From Anaerolineae bacterium (lineage in GTDB: Bacteria; Chloroflexota; Anaerolineae; Anaerolineales; E44-bin32), in NCBI GenBank assembly GCA_011174845.1, contig DUEW01000014.1:22058-66082 (forward strand): a stretch of 44,025 nt of DNA, in the 5' to 3' direction. Under the pieces are notes generated by a model. That model ran no database searches. It worked only from the letters and a program-made list of their open reading frames with translations, and had not been told where the DNA came from. Both the position numbers and the translations under genes were made by a program. Of the stretch, positions 34,295 through 43,236 are shown one piece after another (the first letter of the stretch is position 1; every line of letters begins with the position of its first letter).

Positions 34295-34972
34295 ATGTCG
34301 ACGGAGTCTGAAGCAACCACATTCATTCTTGCATCCGCTTCACCTCGTCGGAAGGATTTATTAAAGCTCACGGGGTGGGGAGCCATCATGTGTCCGGTTG
34401 AGGTGGACGAGCTTCCCCAGCACGACGAAACCGCTGAAGAGTTGGTGAAGAGGTTGGCGTTGACGAAGGTAAGAACAGCGGCCATGGATCACGATACATC
34501 AAGCATCCTCCTTGCTGCAGACACGGTGGTTGTTGATGGTCGCCGTCTTCTGGGAAAACCCTCGGACGGGGTTGAAGCGAGGGAGATGCTCTGGGATTTG
34601 CGCGGACGAAGACATCGCGTACTAACCACCCTCGCTCTCCTTGACCAGCGCACCAATCTCGAGGTCCTTGAAACGTGTGAGCCTTCCGTTCCGATGCGTG
34701 AATATACGATGGATGAAGTGGACGCCTACATCACTTCAGGTGGACCGATGGACAAGGCAGGGGGTTATGGCATTCAAGACACCTTCAGCCCTGTAGCGAT
34801 GGAGGACTTTCGCGGTTGTTATGCGAACGTAATGGGTCTACCGCTGTGTCACCTTGTCAGGGCCATGCGTCGTCTTGGTCAATTTCCTTCCATCCATGTG
34901 CCTGAAGCCTGCCAGGCAAATCTCGGGTATGATTGTTTCATTCACCGAGAGATCCTGGGAGATCAAGTGTGA
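34295..34972 (+). CDS. maf: Maf family nucleotide pyrophosphatase
   Basis: Maf proteins hydrolyse non-canonical or canonical nucleoside triphosphates to monophosphates, limiting misincorporation (family knowledge). The 225-residue product has the N-terminal signature ILASASPRRKDLL, the metal/catalytic region LLAADTVVVDGRRLLGKPSD, and the conserved DKAGGYGIQD and NVMGLPL blocks. The ATG at 34295 is used although its ribosome-binding site is weak; a TTG at 34271 is possible. A tail of about 25 residues beyond the usual end (CQANLGYDCFIHREILGDQV) is unusual. Its stop overlaps the start of the penicillin-binding protein gene. Confidence 0.93.
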   Translation: MSTESEATTFILASASPRRKDLLKLTGWGAIMCPVEVDELPQHDETAEELVKRLALTKVRTAAMDHDTSSILLAADTVVVDGRRLLGKPSDGVEAREMLWDLRGRRHRVLTTLALLDQRTNLEVLETCEPSVPMREYTMDEVDAYITSGGPMDKAGGYGIQDTFSPVAMEDFRGCYANVMGLPLCHLVRAMRRLGQFPSIHVPEACQANLGYDCFIHREILGDQV

Positions 34973-37239
34973 AACGACTAACGAGTTTAATCCTGCTTAG
35001 CCTGCTCGTGTGTGCATGTTCATTATTTAACCCGAGTTCGCCCACCTTGGATGTGACCCCGAATTTGCCAGATCCCGGGGTGACGACGATACCAGCGCCC
35101 GATCCGGATATAGCCGCCCGTGTTTTCTTAGACGCATGGAAAAGCAGTGATTACCCTGTGATGTATGGGATGCTTACTTCATTAGCTCAGGATGGGCTTA
35201 GCTTGGAGGCATTCACCTCACGCTATGAGGAGATACACCGTGCTGCCGCGCTTACCGATGTTGACAGTCAGATCATTTCCTCGCTGGTGATGAGTCCAGG
35301 GCAAGCCGAAGTTCGATACCGTGCGGTCCTCCATAGTGCAGTCGTTGGTGACGTCACCCGTGAGAATCGGATGGATCTCAGACGTGAGAACGGCGATTGG
35401 AAGGTCGCGTGGACAGAGGCCATGATTTTGCCCGAGTTGCAGGGGGACAATGGCTTACGCCTGTATCAATACACGCCCACGCGGGCGAACATCTATGATC
35501 ACAATGGCTTAGCGTTAGCGGCTCAAACCGATGCTGTAGCGCTGTGGATCGTTCCCAACCAGATCGGCAATGAAGATGCGGAAGAGGCCATGCTCAGCAT
35601 ACTTCGTAGATTGCTCGATGTTCCCACAAACGATGATATCCGTAATCTGTACGATTCCTTCCGCGATACGGACTACTATATTCCAGTGGGTGAGGTGGCA
35701 CTAGAAGATTTCCAACAGGTCCAAGGTACACTTACATCGCTGGGTGGCGTGCAGTGGGAGAGATACAGCACTCGCTTTTATCCTGGCGGAGGCCTAACGC
35801 CCTTTGGGGGTGGTCTGGCGTCTCATGCGGTGGGATATGTGAGTTGGGTCCAGGAAGAGGTGCTGGAGGATTACCTCGGGCTAGGCTACCAGGGCGATGA
35901 GTATGTCGGTCAGATGGGTCTTGAATTTGCTTATGAACCGGAACTGCGAGGTCAACCAGGTGGCACCCTCTACCTTATTGACCCCAACGGGAAAGAGATC
36001 GAAGTTCTAGCCTCCAAGGACTCCGAACCCCCCTATGCGGTCTACACGACTCTTGATCGTGAGCTACAGCTCTATGCACAACAGGCGATCGAGAATTTCA
36101 ATGGGGCGGTGGTCGTCCTCGAACGTGACACAGGTGCGCTTCTAGCGATCGCCTCCTCACCTGGGTTCGACCCGAATCTGTTTGATACCAACAATCGAAA
36201 TTCCAGCTACGGTCTACGTGAATTAATTGAAGACCCCAACCGGGCTTTACTCAATCGGTCAACCTCCGGCATTTACCCTCTAGGATCGGTCTTTAAAATC
36301 ATCACCATGGCGGCGGCGCTTGAATCAGGATATTACGAGCCGGATACGATATACAACTGCACTTTGGAATTTCGAGAGTTGCCAGGGTGGATTGGTTACG
36401 ATTGGCGATACGAGAAGGAACTCCCAGCTGCCGGCGAGATTACCTTGATGCAGGGTTTGGAGAAATCTTGCAACCCCTATTTCTGGCACATCGGCTTTGA
36501 CCTGTATAACAAAGGGCTCGAAACGGCTCTCCCCGATATGGCCAGAGGATTCGGTTTGGGCCAGTTGACGGGAATCGAGATCGACGAGGACGCAGGATTG
36601 GTCCCAGACCCTGAGAGCAAAGTAGAGCTATTTGGCGAGGACTGGGCGGATAACGATGCGGTACAGTTAGCGATCGGCCAGAACTTCTTGCAGGTCACGC
36701 CGGTACAAGTGGCGCGTTTCATCGCAGCCGTGGGCAACGGAGGTACGATTTATCGTCCGCAGATCGTCCAAAGTATTCAGAATGCCGAGGGCGAGATCTT
36801 GCACGAGTTTCAGCCCGAGGTTCAGGGTCAACTCCCCGTGAGCTCTGAGAACCTGGAGGCCATCCGTCAAGCGATGGTGAATGTGATCCGAGATCCTCAT
36901 GCGACGGCCTATCGGCGATTTATCAATTTCTCGATCAATGTCGCCGGGAAGACGGGGACCGCCACCTCCGGTGAGTACACAGAACCTCACGCCTGGTTCG
37001 CTGGGTACACCTATGAGAACCGTGAGGATCTCCCGGATATCGCAATCGTTGTTCTCGTGGAATATCAGGGTGAGGGATCGGATTGGGCGGCGCCGATTTT
37101 CCTCCGTATCGTGGAGGCTTACTTCAAGGGTCGCCCCCTATCTCTCTATCCCTGGGAATCTCGCATTCGCGTCGACAAGACCCCAACCCCCACACCGGGT
37201 CCCGAAGATATCGAGACCGAGAGCACCCCCACACCTTGA
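34969..37239 (+). CDS. Class B penicillin-binding protein, lipoprotein (MecA_N/NTF2-like + transpeptidase)
   Basis: This 756-residue transpeptidase cross-links peptidoglycan. The GTG start at 34969 overlaps the maf stop and follows GGGAG. The signal KRLTSLILLSLLVCACS suggests a lipoprotein anchored at Cys17, not the usual transmembrane anchor. An NTF2-like domain (about 40-150, DIAARVFLDAWKSSDYPVMY) and a PBP dimerisation domain (about 165-350) precede the transpeptidase. Its active-site motifs are complete: Ser440-V-F-Lys443, Ser500-C-Asn502 and Lys661-T-G-T. A Pro/Thr-rich tail (TPTPTPGPED) ends the protein. The layout is like low-affinity PBP2a/PBP3-type enzymes, but beta-lactam resistance cannot be read from it. 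rsgA follows after three bases. Confidence 0.94.
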   Translation: MKRLTSLILLSLLVCACSLFNPSSPTLDVTPNLPDPGVTTIPAPDPDIAARVFLDAWKSSDYPVMYGMLTSLAQDGLSLEAFTSRYEEIHRAAALTDVDSQIISSLVMSPGQAEVRYRAVLHSAVVGDVTRENRMDLRRENGDWKVAWTEAMILPELQGDNGLRLYQYTPTRANIYDHNGLALAAQTDAVALWIVPNQIGNEDAEEAMLSILRRLLDVPTNDDIRNLYDSFRDTDYYIPVGEVALEDFQQVQGTLTSLGGVQWERYSTRFYPGGGLTPFGGGLASHAVGYVSWVQEEVLEDYLGLGYQGDEYVGQMGLEFAYEPELRGQPGGTLYLIDPNGKEIEVLASKDSEPPYAVYTTLDRELQLYAQQAIENFNGAVVVLERDTGALLAIASSPGFDPNLFDTNNRNSSYGLRELIEDPNRALLNRSTSGIYPLGSVFKIITMAAALESGYYEPDTIYNCTLEFRELPGWIGYDWRYEKELPAAGEITLMQGLEKSCNPYFWHIGFDLYNKGLETALPDMARGFGLGQLTGIEIDEDAGLVPDPESKVELFGEDWADNDAVQLAIGQNFLQVTPVQVARFIAAVGNGGTIYRPQIVQSIQNAEGEILHEFQPEVQGQLPVSSENLEAIRQAMVNVIRDPHATAYRRFINFSINVAGKTGTATSGEYTEPHAWFAGYTYENREDLPDIAIVVLVEYQGEGSDWAAPIFLRIVEAYFKGRPLSLYPWESRIRVDKTPTPTPGPEDIETESTPTP

Positions 37240-37242
37240 ACG

Positions 37243-38157
37243 ATGACTGAGTTCGAGCTTATTCCTGGCCTTATCGTCCGAGCCCAATCCGGCTTTTTTG
37301 GCGTTCAGACAGAGGCAGGTCTCGTGGTGGCTCAATTGCGCGGGATACACACCCGAGGTCCTCAGGAAACCGATGCTGCGGCCCTGGGTGATAGGGTCAA
37401 GATCCTGTTGTTGGAGGACGGGACAGGAGTTATCGAAGAGATCGAGGAACGGGAGCGTGTTCTCTCTCGACAAGCACCTGGACGACAAGAGATCGAGCAG
37501 GTGCTCGTGGCCAATCCTGACCAGGCGGTGTTCGTTTTCGCCTGTGCCGATCCGGATCCTAACTTCCGCATGCTTGATCGTCTCCTCGTGGTCGCAGAGC
37601 GAGAGGATATCCCGGCCATGATTTGCGCGAACAAGATCGATCTTGTGGTGCCACGTGCTGCAAAAGCTGAATTTAATGAGTATGCTCGACTTGGATATGG
37701 CGTGATCTATACCTCGGCGAAGACGGGCAAAGGAGTACGGGCGTTACGCAAGGCTTTGCGAGGTAAAATCTCTGTGTTCGCGGGTCCCTCCGGTACGGGT
37801 AAATCGAGCTTGCTAAACCGGGTTCAACCGGGTTTAGGATTGCGAGTTAAAGAAATAAGCAAGGCAACCGGAAAAGGTCAACATGCGACCGTGTTTCCTG
37901 AACTGATCCCTTTGGATGTCGGAGGCTACGTCGCTGACACACCCGGACTGAAGGCTTTTGCGCTTTGGGACATCGAACCCGATGAGTTGGATGCTTATTT
38001 CCCGGAAATGCGTCACTTAGTCGCAGATTGTGAGTTTAGCGATTGCACCCACTTACATGAACCGGGTTGCGCTGTAATCGCAGCTGTTGAAAAAGGGGAA
38101 ATCAGCCCTGAGCGCTACGATTCCTACCAACGCATTCGGTCGGGTGACACCGAATGA
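37243..38157 (+). CDS. rsgA: Ribosome small-subunit assembly GTPase RsgA (YjeQ)
   Basis: This circularly permuted GTPase helps late 30S maturation (family knowledge). The 304-residue product has an N-terminal OB-fold (about 5-70), then G4 ANKIDLV, G5 YTSAKTGKGV, G1 FAGPSGTGKSSLLN and G3 DTPGLKAF in the permuted order. The C-terminal zinc-binding segment is CEFSDCTHLHEPGCAV (Cys, Cys, His, Cys all present). It starts three bases after the penicillin-binding protein stop codon with a weak ribosome-binding site, implying translational coupling. It is the last gene before a hairpin-rich convergent region. Confidence 0.96.
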   Translation: MTEFELIPGLIVRAQSGFFGVQTEAGLVVAQLRGIHTRGPQETDAAALGDRVKILLLEDGTGVIEEIEERERVLSRQAPGRQEIEQVLVANPDQAVFVFACADPDPNFRMLDRLLVVAEREDIPAMICANKIDLVVPRAAKAEFNEYARLGYGVIYTSAKTGKGVRALRKALRGKISVFAGPSGTGKSSLLNRVQPGLGLRVKEISKATGKGQHATVFPELIPLDVGGYVADTPGLKAFALWDIEPDELDAYFPEMRHLVADCEFSDCTHLHEPGCAVIAAVEKGEISPERYDSYQRIRSGDTE

Positions 38158-38214
38158 GCGGTTGTTTCTGAATATTACACCACACCTCACCCTTGTGTGA
38201 TTACCATCTCTGGC

Positions 38215-38241
38215 TTCCCGGGAGCTCTAAGCTCCCGGGAA
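38215..38241. terminator. Strong hairpin between convergent genes
   Basis: Perfect 12-bp arms TTCCCGGGAGCT (38215-38226) and AGCTCCCGGGAA (38230-38241) with a three-base loop, 57 bp after rsgA. No T run follows on the plus strand, so intrinsic termination is uncertain. It may be a bidirectional end structure or a repeat. Confidence 0.55.
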
Positions 38242-38309
38242 ACTGTCATGATGCAAAATGATAGTGGCAATTCATGTCGTCTCGCACCCGTTTGGGCCGC
38301 GAGCCCCAT

Positions 38310-38355
38310 CTACGCGGGGTGAACGACCCCGTCTACGCGGGGTGAACGACCCCGT
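38310..38355. repeat. 23-bp direct tandem duplication
   Basis: Two exact copies lie at 38310-38332 and 38333-38355, each with the inner palindrome-like GCGGGGTGAACGACCCCGT. A third, truncated CTAC start follows. The same CCCCGTCTACGCGGGG motif occurs in the element at 32251-32434. Confidence 0.85.
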
Positions 38356-38400
38356 CTACACCGAGAATAGCAGCCGAAAGACGTATCTCCTATGTGAAAT

Positions 38401-38478
38401 GTCGTAGGGGCAATTCACCGTTCGTGCCACGACACCGGCGGCACGCCGGTGCGAGACGGCATGAATTGCCCCTACGAC
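38401..38478. repeat. GTAGGGGC-family inverted-repeat element (78 bp)
   Basis: Perfect 17-bp ends GTCGTAGGGGCAATTCA (38401-38417) and TGAATTGCCCCTACGAC (38462-38478) flank a 44-bp interior with its own hairpin, CACCGGCG/CGCCGGTG (38433-38440, 38444-38451). It has the look of a small non-autonomous element or REP-like palindrome. Confidence 0.9.
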
Positions 38479-38544
38479 AAGAAATCGAAAGAAAGAGATG
38501 CCAGCCCGTGGATCTTCTAGGTACTAACAGGCTGCTAGATGCGT

Positions 38545-38558
38545 TGAATTGCCCCTAC
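38545..38558. repeat. Solo end of the GTAGGGGC family
   Basis: TGAATTGCCCCTAC matches the right end of the element at 38401-38478 exactly over 14 bases, without a left partner in reach apart from that element. Confidence 0.6.
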
Positions 38559-38610
38559 AGTCCCCAGATTGTATAGCCCAGCTAAATGAATTGTGTACTT
38601 GCTAAAGAGT

Positions 38611-39744
38611 TTATATCGGTCGTAGGATCCGATCTTCCCTAAGGCGCTTAAACCATAGTGAAGCGCCGCGGGGCATGGACTCGACCGCTGCCTCCTGCCA
38701 GGCCCGAACTCCCAAGCCTTGAACCGTTTGAGGCCGATAACCGACATCACGCCATGCGAGGGTGTGTTTCGCCAGATAGGGTGGAAGAAATAGCAATGAG
38801 GCCTCACTTTGTAGTTCCATGGAGGCGGTTTCAACGGCGTTCATCAGTGCCGGTATCGCTTGTTCGAGTGGCAAATCCTTTTCAAAATAAAGCTCATCGA
38901 TACGTGTGATCAGATTCTCCACCTGCCAACCAGCTATCCCGGCGACTTTTCCATCGCGTTCGATCAACAAGTAAGCTTTCTCGCCAAAAGCAGCCATTAC
39001 GTCAGGGCGTTCCATCCGGCGTTTGCCCTGGGTTATACGGGTAATGAATTGACCAATTTTTTCGGCATCGCGAGGTGTGCCACGTCGCACTCGGAGCTCG
39101 CCCGGACGCACTGCTGGGGGAGCAGGCAGGAGGGGTTCCTCGGGCTTCGGTAATTTCGCCCAGGCATCTTGCACCTGCTCCCAGGTGTTTTCGAAGGAAC
39201 CGTTATTCTTGATGACGACATTGGCGGCACGTAATTTTAAGGCTTGGGGGGACTGGCTTTCAATCCGCTGTCGAGATGCCGCCTCGGTCATTCCACGTTT
39301 TTGCATCAGGCGAGAGATTTGAAGCTCGTTCGGAGAGTCGACGACCCAAAAGGAGTCGCAGCCGGCGGCAAGGTCAGATTCGAGGAGTTTGATGGCTTCG
39401 ATCACAACCAAACTTTGCTTCGCTCTTCGGATGAGTAGGTCAACAGCGTGTGTCACCAACGGGAATACGATCGCCTCAAGCTGTTCTAAGGCCTCGGGAT
39501 CTGAAAAGACGATCTTCGCCAACTTGGTGCGGTTAATTTGGACCTCATCGTCAAGAATCCATTCTCCAAAGGTTCTAATCACCATTGTGTAGCCAGGTGC
39601 ACCTTTAGCCATCGTTCGGTGTGCGAGTGCATCAGCGTCGATGCCATATGCCCCCAAGTGCTCCAGCATCTTGCGTACCACGCTTTTGCCCGTGGCGATG
39701 TTACCCGTTAATCCGATGACATACTTCCCTGGCCAACGACTCAC
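38611..39744 (-). CDS. coaE: Dephospho-CoA kinase fused to a GNAT-like domain
   Basis: CoaE phosphorylates dephospho-CoA, the last step of coenzyme A synthesis. The 377-residue product has an N-terminal CoaE domain (about 1-200) with P-loop GLTGNIATGKS at residues 11-21, YGIDADALAHRTM and the lid region LMQKRGMTEAASRQRIESQ. A Pro-rich linker (KPEEPLLPAPPAVRPG) leads to a second domain (about 215-377). That domain begins RVRRGTPRDAEKIGQFITRI and includes AYLLIERDGKVAGIAGWQVE, a GNAT acetyltransferase-like pattern. Ordinary CoaE is about 200 residues, so the C-terminal domain is an addition; its activity is unknown. It is convergent with rsgA. Confidence 0.9.
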   Translation of the reverse strand: MSRWPGKYVIGLTGNIATGKSVVRKMLEHLGAYGIDADALAHRTMAKGAPGYTMVIRTFGEWILDDEVQINRTKLAKIVFSDPEALEQLEAIVFPLVTHAVDLLIRRAKQSLVVIEAIKLLESDLAAGCDSFWVVDSPNELQISRLMQKRGMTEAASRQRIESQSPQALKLRAANVVIKNNGSFENTWEQVQDAWAKLPKPEEPLLPAPPAVRPGELRVRRGTPRDAEKIGQFITRITQGKRRMERPDVMAAFGEKAYLLIERDGKVAGIAGWQVENLITRIDELYFEKDLPLEQAIPALMNAVETASMELQSEASLLFLPPYLAKHTLAWRDVGYRPQTVQGLGVRAWQEAAVESMPRGASLWFKRLREDRILRPI

Positions 39745-39955
39745 GTGCCGGACTCCTTGCTTGGTTTCACGCTTTCGATTCTAACCTCTGCAACTAGATG
39801 ATGTCAAAGGGCGTATTTCAAGAAATGACACAATGCTTCGCCATGTGGAAGAATATGGAGTTGTTGGGTGGTGAAAGCCGCCCCATAATTTCCTCTGCTC
39901 AACTTTCGCTGAGATGTTACGACCATAGATGAAATCCACCCAGTCGCAGGTGATC

Positions 39956-42091
39956 TCAGCGTTGGGGCTGAGCATGATAAACAAGATCACCGACAGCCAG
40001 GAATAAATCGTTGGGGGGTCCAAGCGTTAGAGCTGTGATCTCCCCCTCAAAAGCTTCCATGGCAAAATATTGTCCCTGGTAAACCAATCGCATGCTGTAG
40101 TGGAATACACTGTTGCTGAGAGAGTCCAGGAAGAAGAGTGACGGTTCGGGAGGAGCTGAATAAGCCATAGCAACCGGCACAGCCCCTGGGATGTGTGTCG
40201 TTGCCTCACGGCCTGGACGATCGTCCTCAAACTTCAACTCGACGTCGCATTCCACTCGAATGCGGGACTTGCCCTCCATGTCGGGTTCGAATGTGCGGCG
40301 GCAACGATCGAGTTTTCCATCAGCGTATAGAATGATTAACTCATCTTGGGCCATGGCCAGATCGATCGCGCCACCTAAATCGCGAACCTCCTCTACAAAG
40401 TATAGTTCGGGATTTCCGCTAAATAAGCCCCCAGCGGCGTCATAGATATAGACTGCGTTCCTCTCCGAATCCATGACGTATAGGCTTCCGCTGAAGACAT
40501 CGATAGCCTGGATCAGTCCCCAACCAATATCGGGTGGTGTAAGTTGAGCAAGCGCAGGTTGGCGATCAGGAGCGCAGTAGAGCAAGGTGCCATCCTGGTC
40601 GACCGCGACCAATCCCTCCACCCCTAGAGCCCCGGGTTGTGTCTGGATAACGATGTCCACCGGAGTGGTCATCTCAGGAAAGCTATCAGGTCCATTGAGA
40701 CAATTGAAATTCTTGTCGATCTCATACCCTCGTTCGGGGGCTCCCCACGCGTGTCGAATGATCTGGTGCCTTGCATCCAGCACGTAGAGATCGGTCGCGG
40801 AGGCGGCCAGAGCTGTGATGTGCGCATCTGGTCCGAATCCACCACTAACCACGGTTCGGAAATCGAGACGAACCACTAAGTTGATTGAATCGAGGGCGCC
40901 TTGGACCAATTCGCGCAGATCATCGGCTTCCTGACTGTGGCCGTATTTCTCAGCCATGTCGAGTAAACGTGATGCTTCCACCCAATCATCAAGCGCCTGA
41001 TTAGGATCTGGCTTTGTTTGTGCGGTCAACACCGCGGTGTACGCTTGTCCATAATAGTCTTGGAACTGCTCGCTTCGTCCTCGACCGAAATACGCCACTG
41101 CTGCGATCGTGACGACCAATAGCGGAACTGCGACGGCCGTTGCAGCCAGTAGTCCGGGCTGGAATGCGCCTACCTGTGGAGGTTCAGCCAAACCTGGCGC
41201 CAGTCGTGCAATTATGGTCATGACAGCATTAGATAAAGAAGTGAACCATTCCCCTACTATGCGTCTCGCGGAGGAGAGGAATTGATTTGTTGATTCGAAC
41301 GTGCGTCGGGTGATCGCTTCCGAAGGCGTACGTCTAATGGAGGGTGCAGCTTGAGGGGACCGTTCGACCTCAGCCCTTGAAGGGCGACGAATAGGGGGTC
41401 TTTGAACTGCATCGGTTGCTTTCCCATAAGGAACAATGCGCGCAAGCAAGCCAGTTAAATCGTGACCGCTGGCTGCGACAAGACGGTCGATTGCTTGTGC
41501 TGGATCAAGAGAAGAAAGTCCTGAGAGAGTGGCATCAGACCAAATGGGTGGTGGTGAGGTGGTCAGGATGAGAAGATCTCCTGCGTTGACTTCGAGATGG
41601 GAATATTTGACATAGGGGGCGAGGGATGAACCGAGCGATCGCGTCGCGGCTTCTTCGGAGCTCAAACGCGTGACCTGACCAGGTCGCACAAGGATCGCTT
41701 GACCGATTCCGCATTGGGCTATATATAAGTCCCTCCCTCGGAGCACGCCTGCCATCATATGACCTTGGAGATACATGATTTCATCTTCACCCTCGTTTGC
41801 ATCGAGGATGTGGTCATTAAAAATGGCGGCCGCCTCTCGTAGTGCGTAGGTGACAGAACCCGGTGTGCCGAAGTACGCCTGCGCTGTCAATCGCGCCAGA
41901 TGATCGACCAACCCTGGAGGGGATGACCTCGGAGAGATCAGACCCAGGGTGATAAATAGCATGTCCTCCCGTCGACCTCTGGCGGCTCGACGAGGGGCTA
42001 TCTCAGCAAGCGTGCCGGGCGGTGGGGTGACACGTGCGCCTCCGCCTGCAACATGGAGCAGGGCAATATCTGCCTCAAGGGTTTGTGCCAT
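39956..42091 (-). CDS. Membrane protein: degenerate PP2C-like domain, one helix, propeller-like C-terminus
   Basis: The product has about 711 residues. ATG at 42091 is preferred over an upstream in-frame start at 42139, as the protein then begins MAQTLEADIALLHVAGGG. The first 240 residues resemble a PP2C-type phosphatase: LYIAQCGIGQAILVRPGQVT matches the usual LYIAxVGDSRAYLLRxGxxx block and GDLLILTTSPPPIW the GDxLLLCSDGLW block, but the metal-binding aspartates are missing. A Ser/Arg-rich linker precedes a helix at about 312-335 (LLAATAVAVPLLVVTIAAVA). The outer part (about 340-711) has repeated short beta segments such as DLYVLDARHQ, SLYVMDSERNAVYIYD and LFFLDSLSNSV, suggesting a beta-propeller. 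Function unknown. Confidence 0.75.
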   Translation of the reverse strand: MAQTLEADIALLHVAGGGARVTPPPGTLAEIAPRRAARGRREDMLFITLGLISPRSSPPGLVDHLARLTAQAYFGTPGSVTYALREAAAIFNDHILDANEGEDEIMYLQGHMMAGVLRGRDLYIAQCGIGQAILVRPGQVTRLSSEEAATRSLGSSLAPYVKYSHLEVNAGDLLILTTSPPPIWSDATLSGLSSLDPAQAIDRLVAASGHDLTGLLARIVPYGKATDAVQRPPIRRPSRAEVERSPQAAPSIRRTPSEAITRRTFESTNQFLSSARRIVGEWFTSLSNAVMTIIARLAPGLAEPPQVGAFQPGLLAATAVAVPLLVVTIAAVAYFGRGRSEQFQDYYGQAYTAVLTAQTKPDPNQALDDWVEASRLLDMAEKYGHSQEADDLRELVQGALDSINLVVRLDFRTVVSGGFGPDAHITALAASATDLYVLDARHQIIRHAWGAPERGYEIDKNFNCLNGPDSFPEMTTPVDIVIQTQPGALGVEGLVAVDQDGTLLYCAPDRQPALAQLTPPDIGWGLIQAIDVFSGSLYVMDSERNAVYIYDAAGGLFSGNPELYFVEEVRDLGGAIDLAMAQDELIILYADGKLDRCRRTFEPDMEGKSRIRVECDVELKFEDDRPGREATTHIPGAVPVAMAYSAPPEPSLFFLDSLSNSVFHYSMRLVYQGQYFAMEAFEGEITALTLGPPNDLFLAVGDLVYHAQPQR

Positions 42092-42192
42092 AGCAGTTAT
42101 TGTACAGAAAGGTCTAAACGTCTGCAATTGAGGATGCAAGAAACTTGCCTAGGCTGGTAGAATGAGCGGTGGATACAGGTAAAAGGTGTGAC

Positions 42193-43218
42193 ATGCAAAT
42201 CACTTTCATCCGAGACGCAGCCGAATTGGACGCCTTATCCAAGGACTGGAACAATTTACTAGCTCGAGCGGTAAGCGATGTCCCCTTTCTGAGGCATGAA
42301 TTCCAAAGCACTTGGTGGTCCACGCTCGGTGGTGGAGAGTGGGAGCATGGAGAGTTATGGATCGGGGTTGGACGGGATGAACGTGGTGAGTTGATCGGTT
42401 TGGCACCTCTATTCCTGACCCAGACCCTCGATAAGCAACTAGGTTTGATGTTTGTGGGGAGTATTGAGATCTCCGATTACCTCGATTTCATCGTGACCAA
42501 TGAAACCGTCGAACCTTTTGTAGAGGCACTTCTTACAGCGTTAGAGCAGAACGGTCCAAGGGAATGGCAGGTGCTTGATCTATACAATATTCCCCAGACC
42601 TCACCCAGTTTACAAATGCTCAAGGAAGCTGCCGACCGAAGGTCGTGGGCGGTAACACAAGAGCGGTTACAGCCCTGCCCGGTTCTTACGCTTGATGGAA
42701 CCTGGGAGGAATACCTCACGAGTTTGGACAAAAAGCAACGGCAAGAGTTGAGACGCAAGATGCGAAGGGCTACACGCGATCCCTCCGGTGTAAAGTGGAA
42801 CCTCATTAGCTCCGAGGGCGATTCTGTATCGGCGGCAAAGGAGTTTCTAGAATTGATGACGACCGACTTGAGGAAGGTTGAATTTCTCACACCAGCAATG
42901 CGTGTTCAGTTCCAACGTCTAATTCAAACAGCGCATGAAAACGGGTGGCTTCACTTATCTTTTCTCGATGTAGGTAGCAAGCGAGCGGCAGGTTATCTGA
43001 GCTTCGATTATGGCAATCGGCTTTGGGTCTACAACTCCGGTGTGAATGCTGCATACTTGTCGCTCTCACCTGGTTGGGTGTTGCTTGGTAATATGATCCG
43101 CTGGGCGATTGAGAACGGCAGGCATGAGTTTGACTTCCTTCGCGGTGACGAGAGCTACAAATACCAGCTAGGAGGTCAAGAAAGGTACATCTACCGATTA
43201 GCAATCGCCCGAGGATGA
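42193..43218 (+). CDS. GNAT/BioF2-like acetyltransferase (FemAB-related)
   Basis: This 341-residue protein belongs to the BioF2-like/CelD acyltransferase group, which is related to FemAB aminoacyl transferases. Typical blocks are DVPFLRHEFQSTWWSTLG, GELIGLAPLFL, LDKKQRQELRRKMRRA, then WLHLSFLDVGSKRAAGYLSF, LSLSPGWVLLGNMIRWAIENG and FDFLRGDESYKYQLGG. The ATG at 42193 follows AAGGTGTG; an in-frame start at 42169 is less likely. No signal or membrane helix is present, so it is cytoplasmic. Relatives act in exopolysaccharide, cell-wall or lipid modification; the substrate is not evident. It is divergent from the PP2C-like gene, sharing a gap of about 100 bp. Confidence 0.88.
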   Translation: MQITFIRDAAELDALSKDWNNLLARAVSDVPFLRHEFQSTWWSTLGGGEWEHGELWIGVGRDERGELIGLAPLFLTQTLDKQLGLMFVGSIEISDYLDFIVTNETVEPFVEALLTALEQNGPREWQVLDLYNIPQTSPSLQMLKEAADRRSWAVTQERLQPCPVLTLDGTWEEYLTSLDKKQRQELRRKMRRATRDPSGVKWNLISSEGDSVSAAKEFLELMTTDLRKVEFLTPAMRVQFQRLIQTAHENGWLHLSFLDVGSKRAAGYLSFDYGNRLWVYNSGVNAAYLSLSPGWVLLGNMIRWAIENGRHEFDFLRGDESYKYQLGGQERYIYRLAIARG

Positions 43219-43236
43219 TCTCCATCCATGTGGGCG

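Larger units (their letters stand above)
38158..38610. other. 453-bp hairpin-rich gap between convergent genes
   Basis: Between rsgA (plus) and coaE (minus). It contains a strong hairpin (38215-38241), a 23-bp tandem duplication (38310-38355), a GTAGGGGC-family element (38401-38478) and a lone right end of the same family (38545-38558). No gene is recognised. Confidence 0.65.

Noticed and set aside
38310-38355. CRISPR-like direct repeats with GCGGGG/CCCC arms
   Set aside because: Only two full copies, joined directly with no spacers, and no cas genes in the window.
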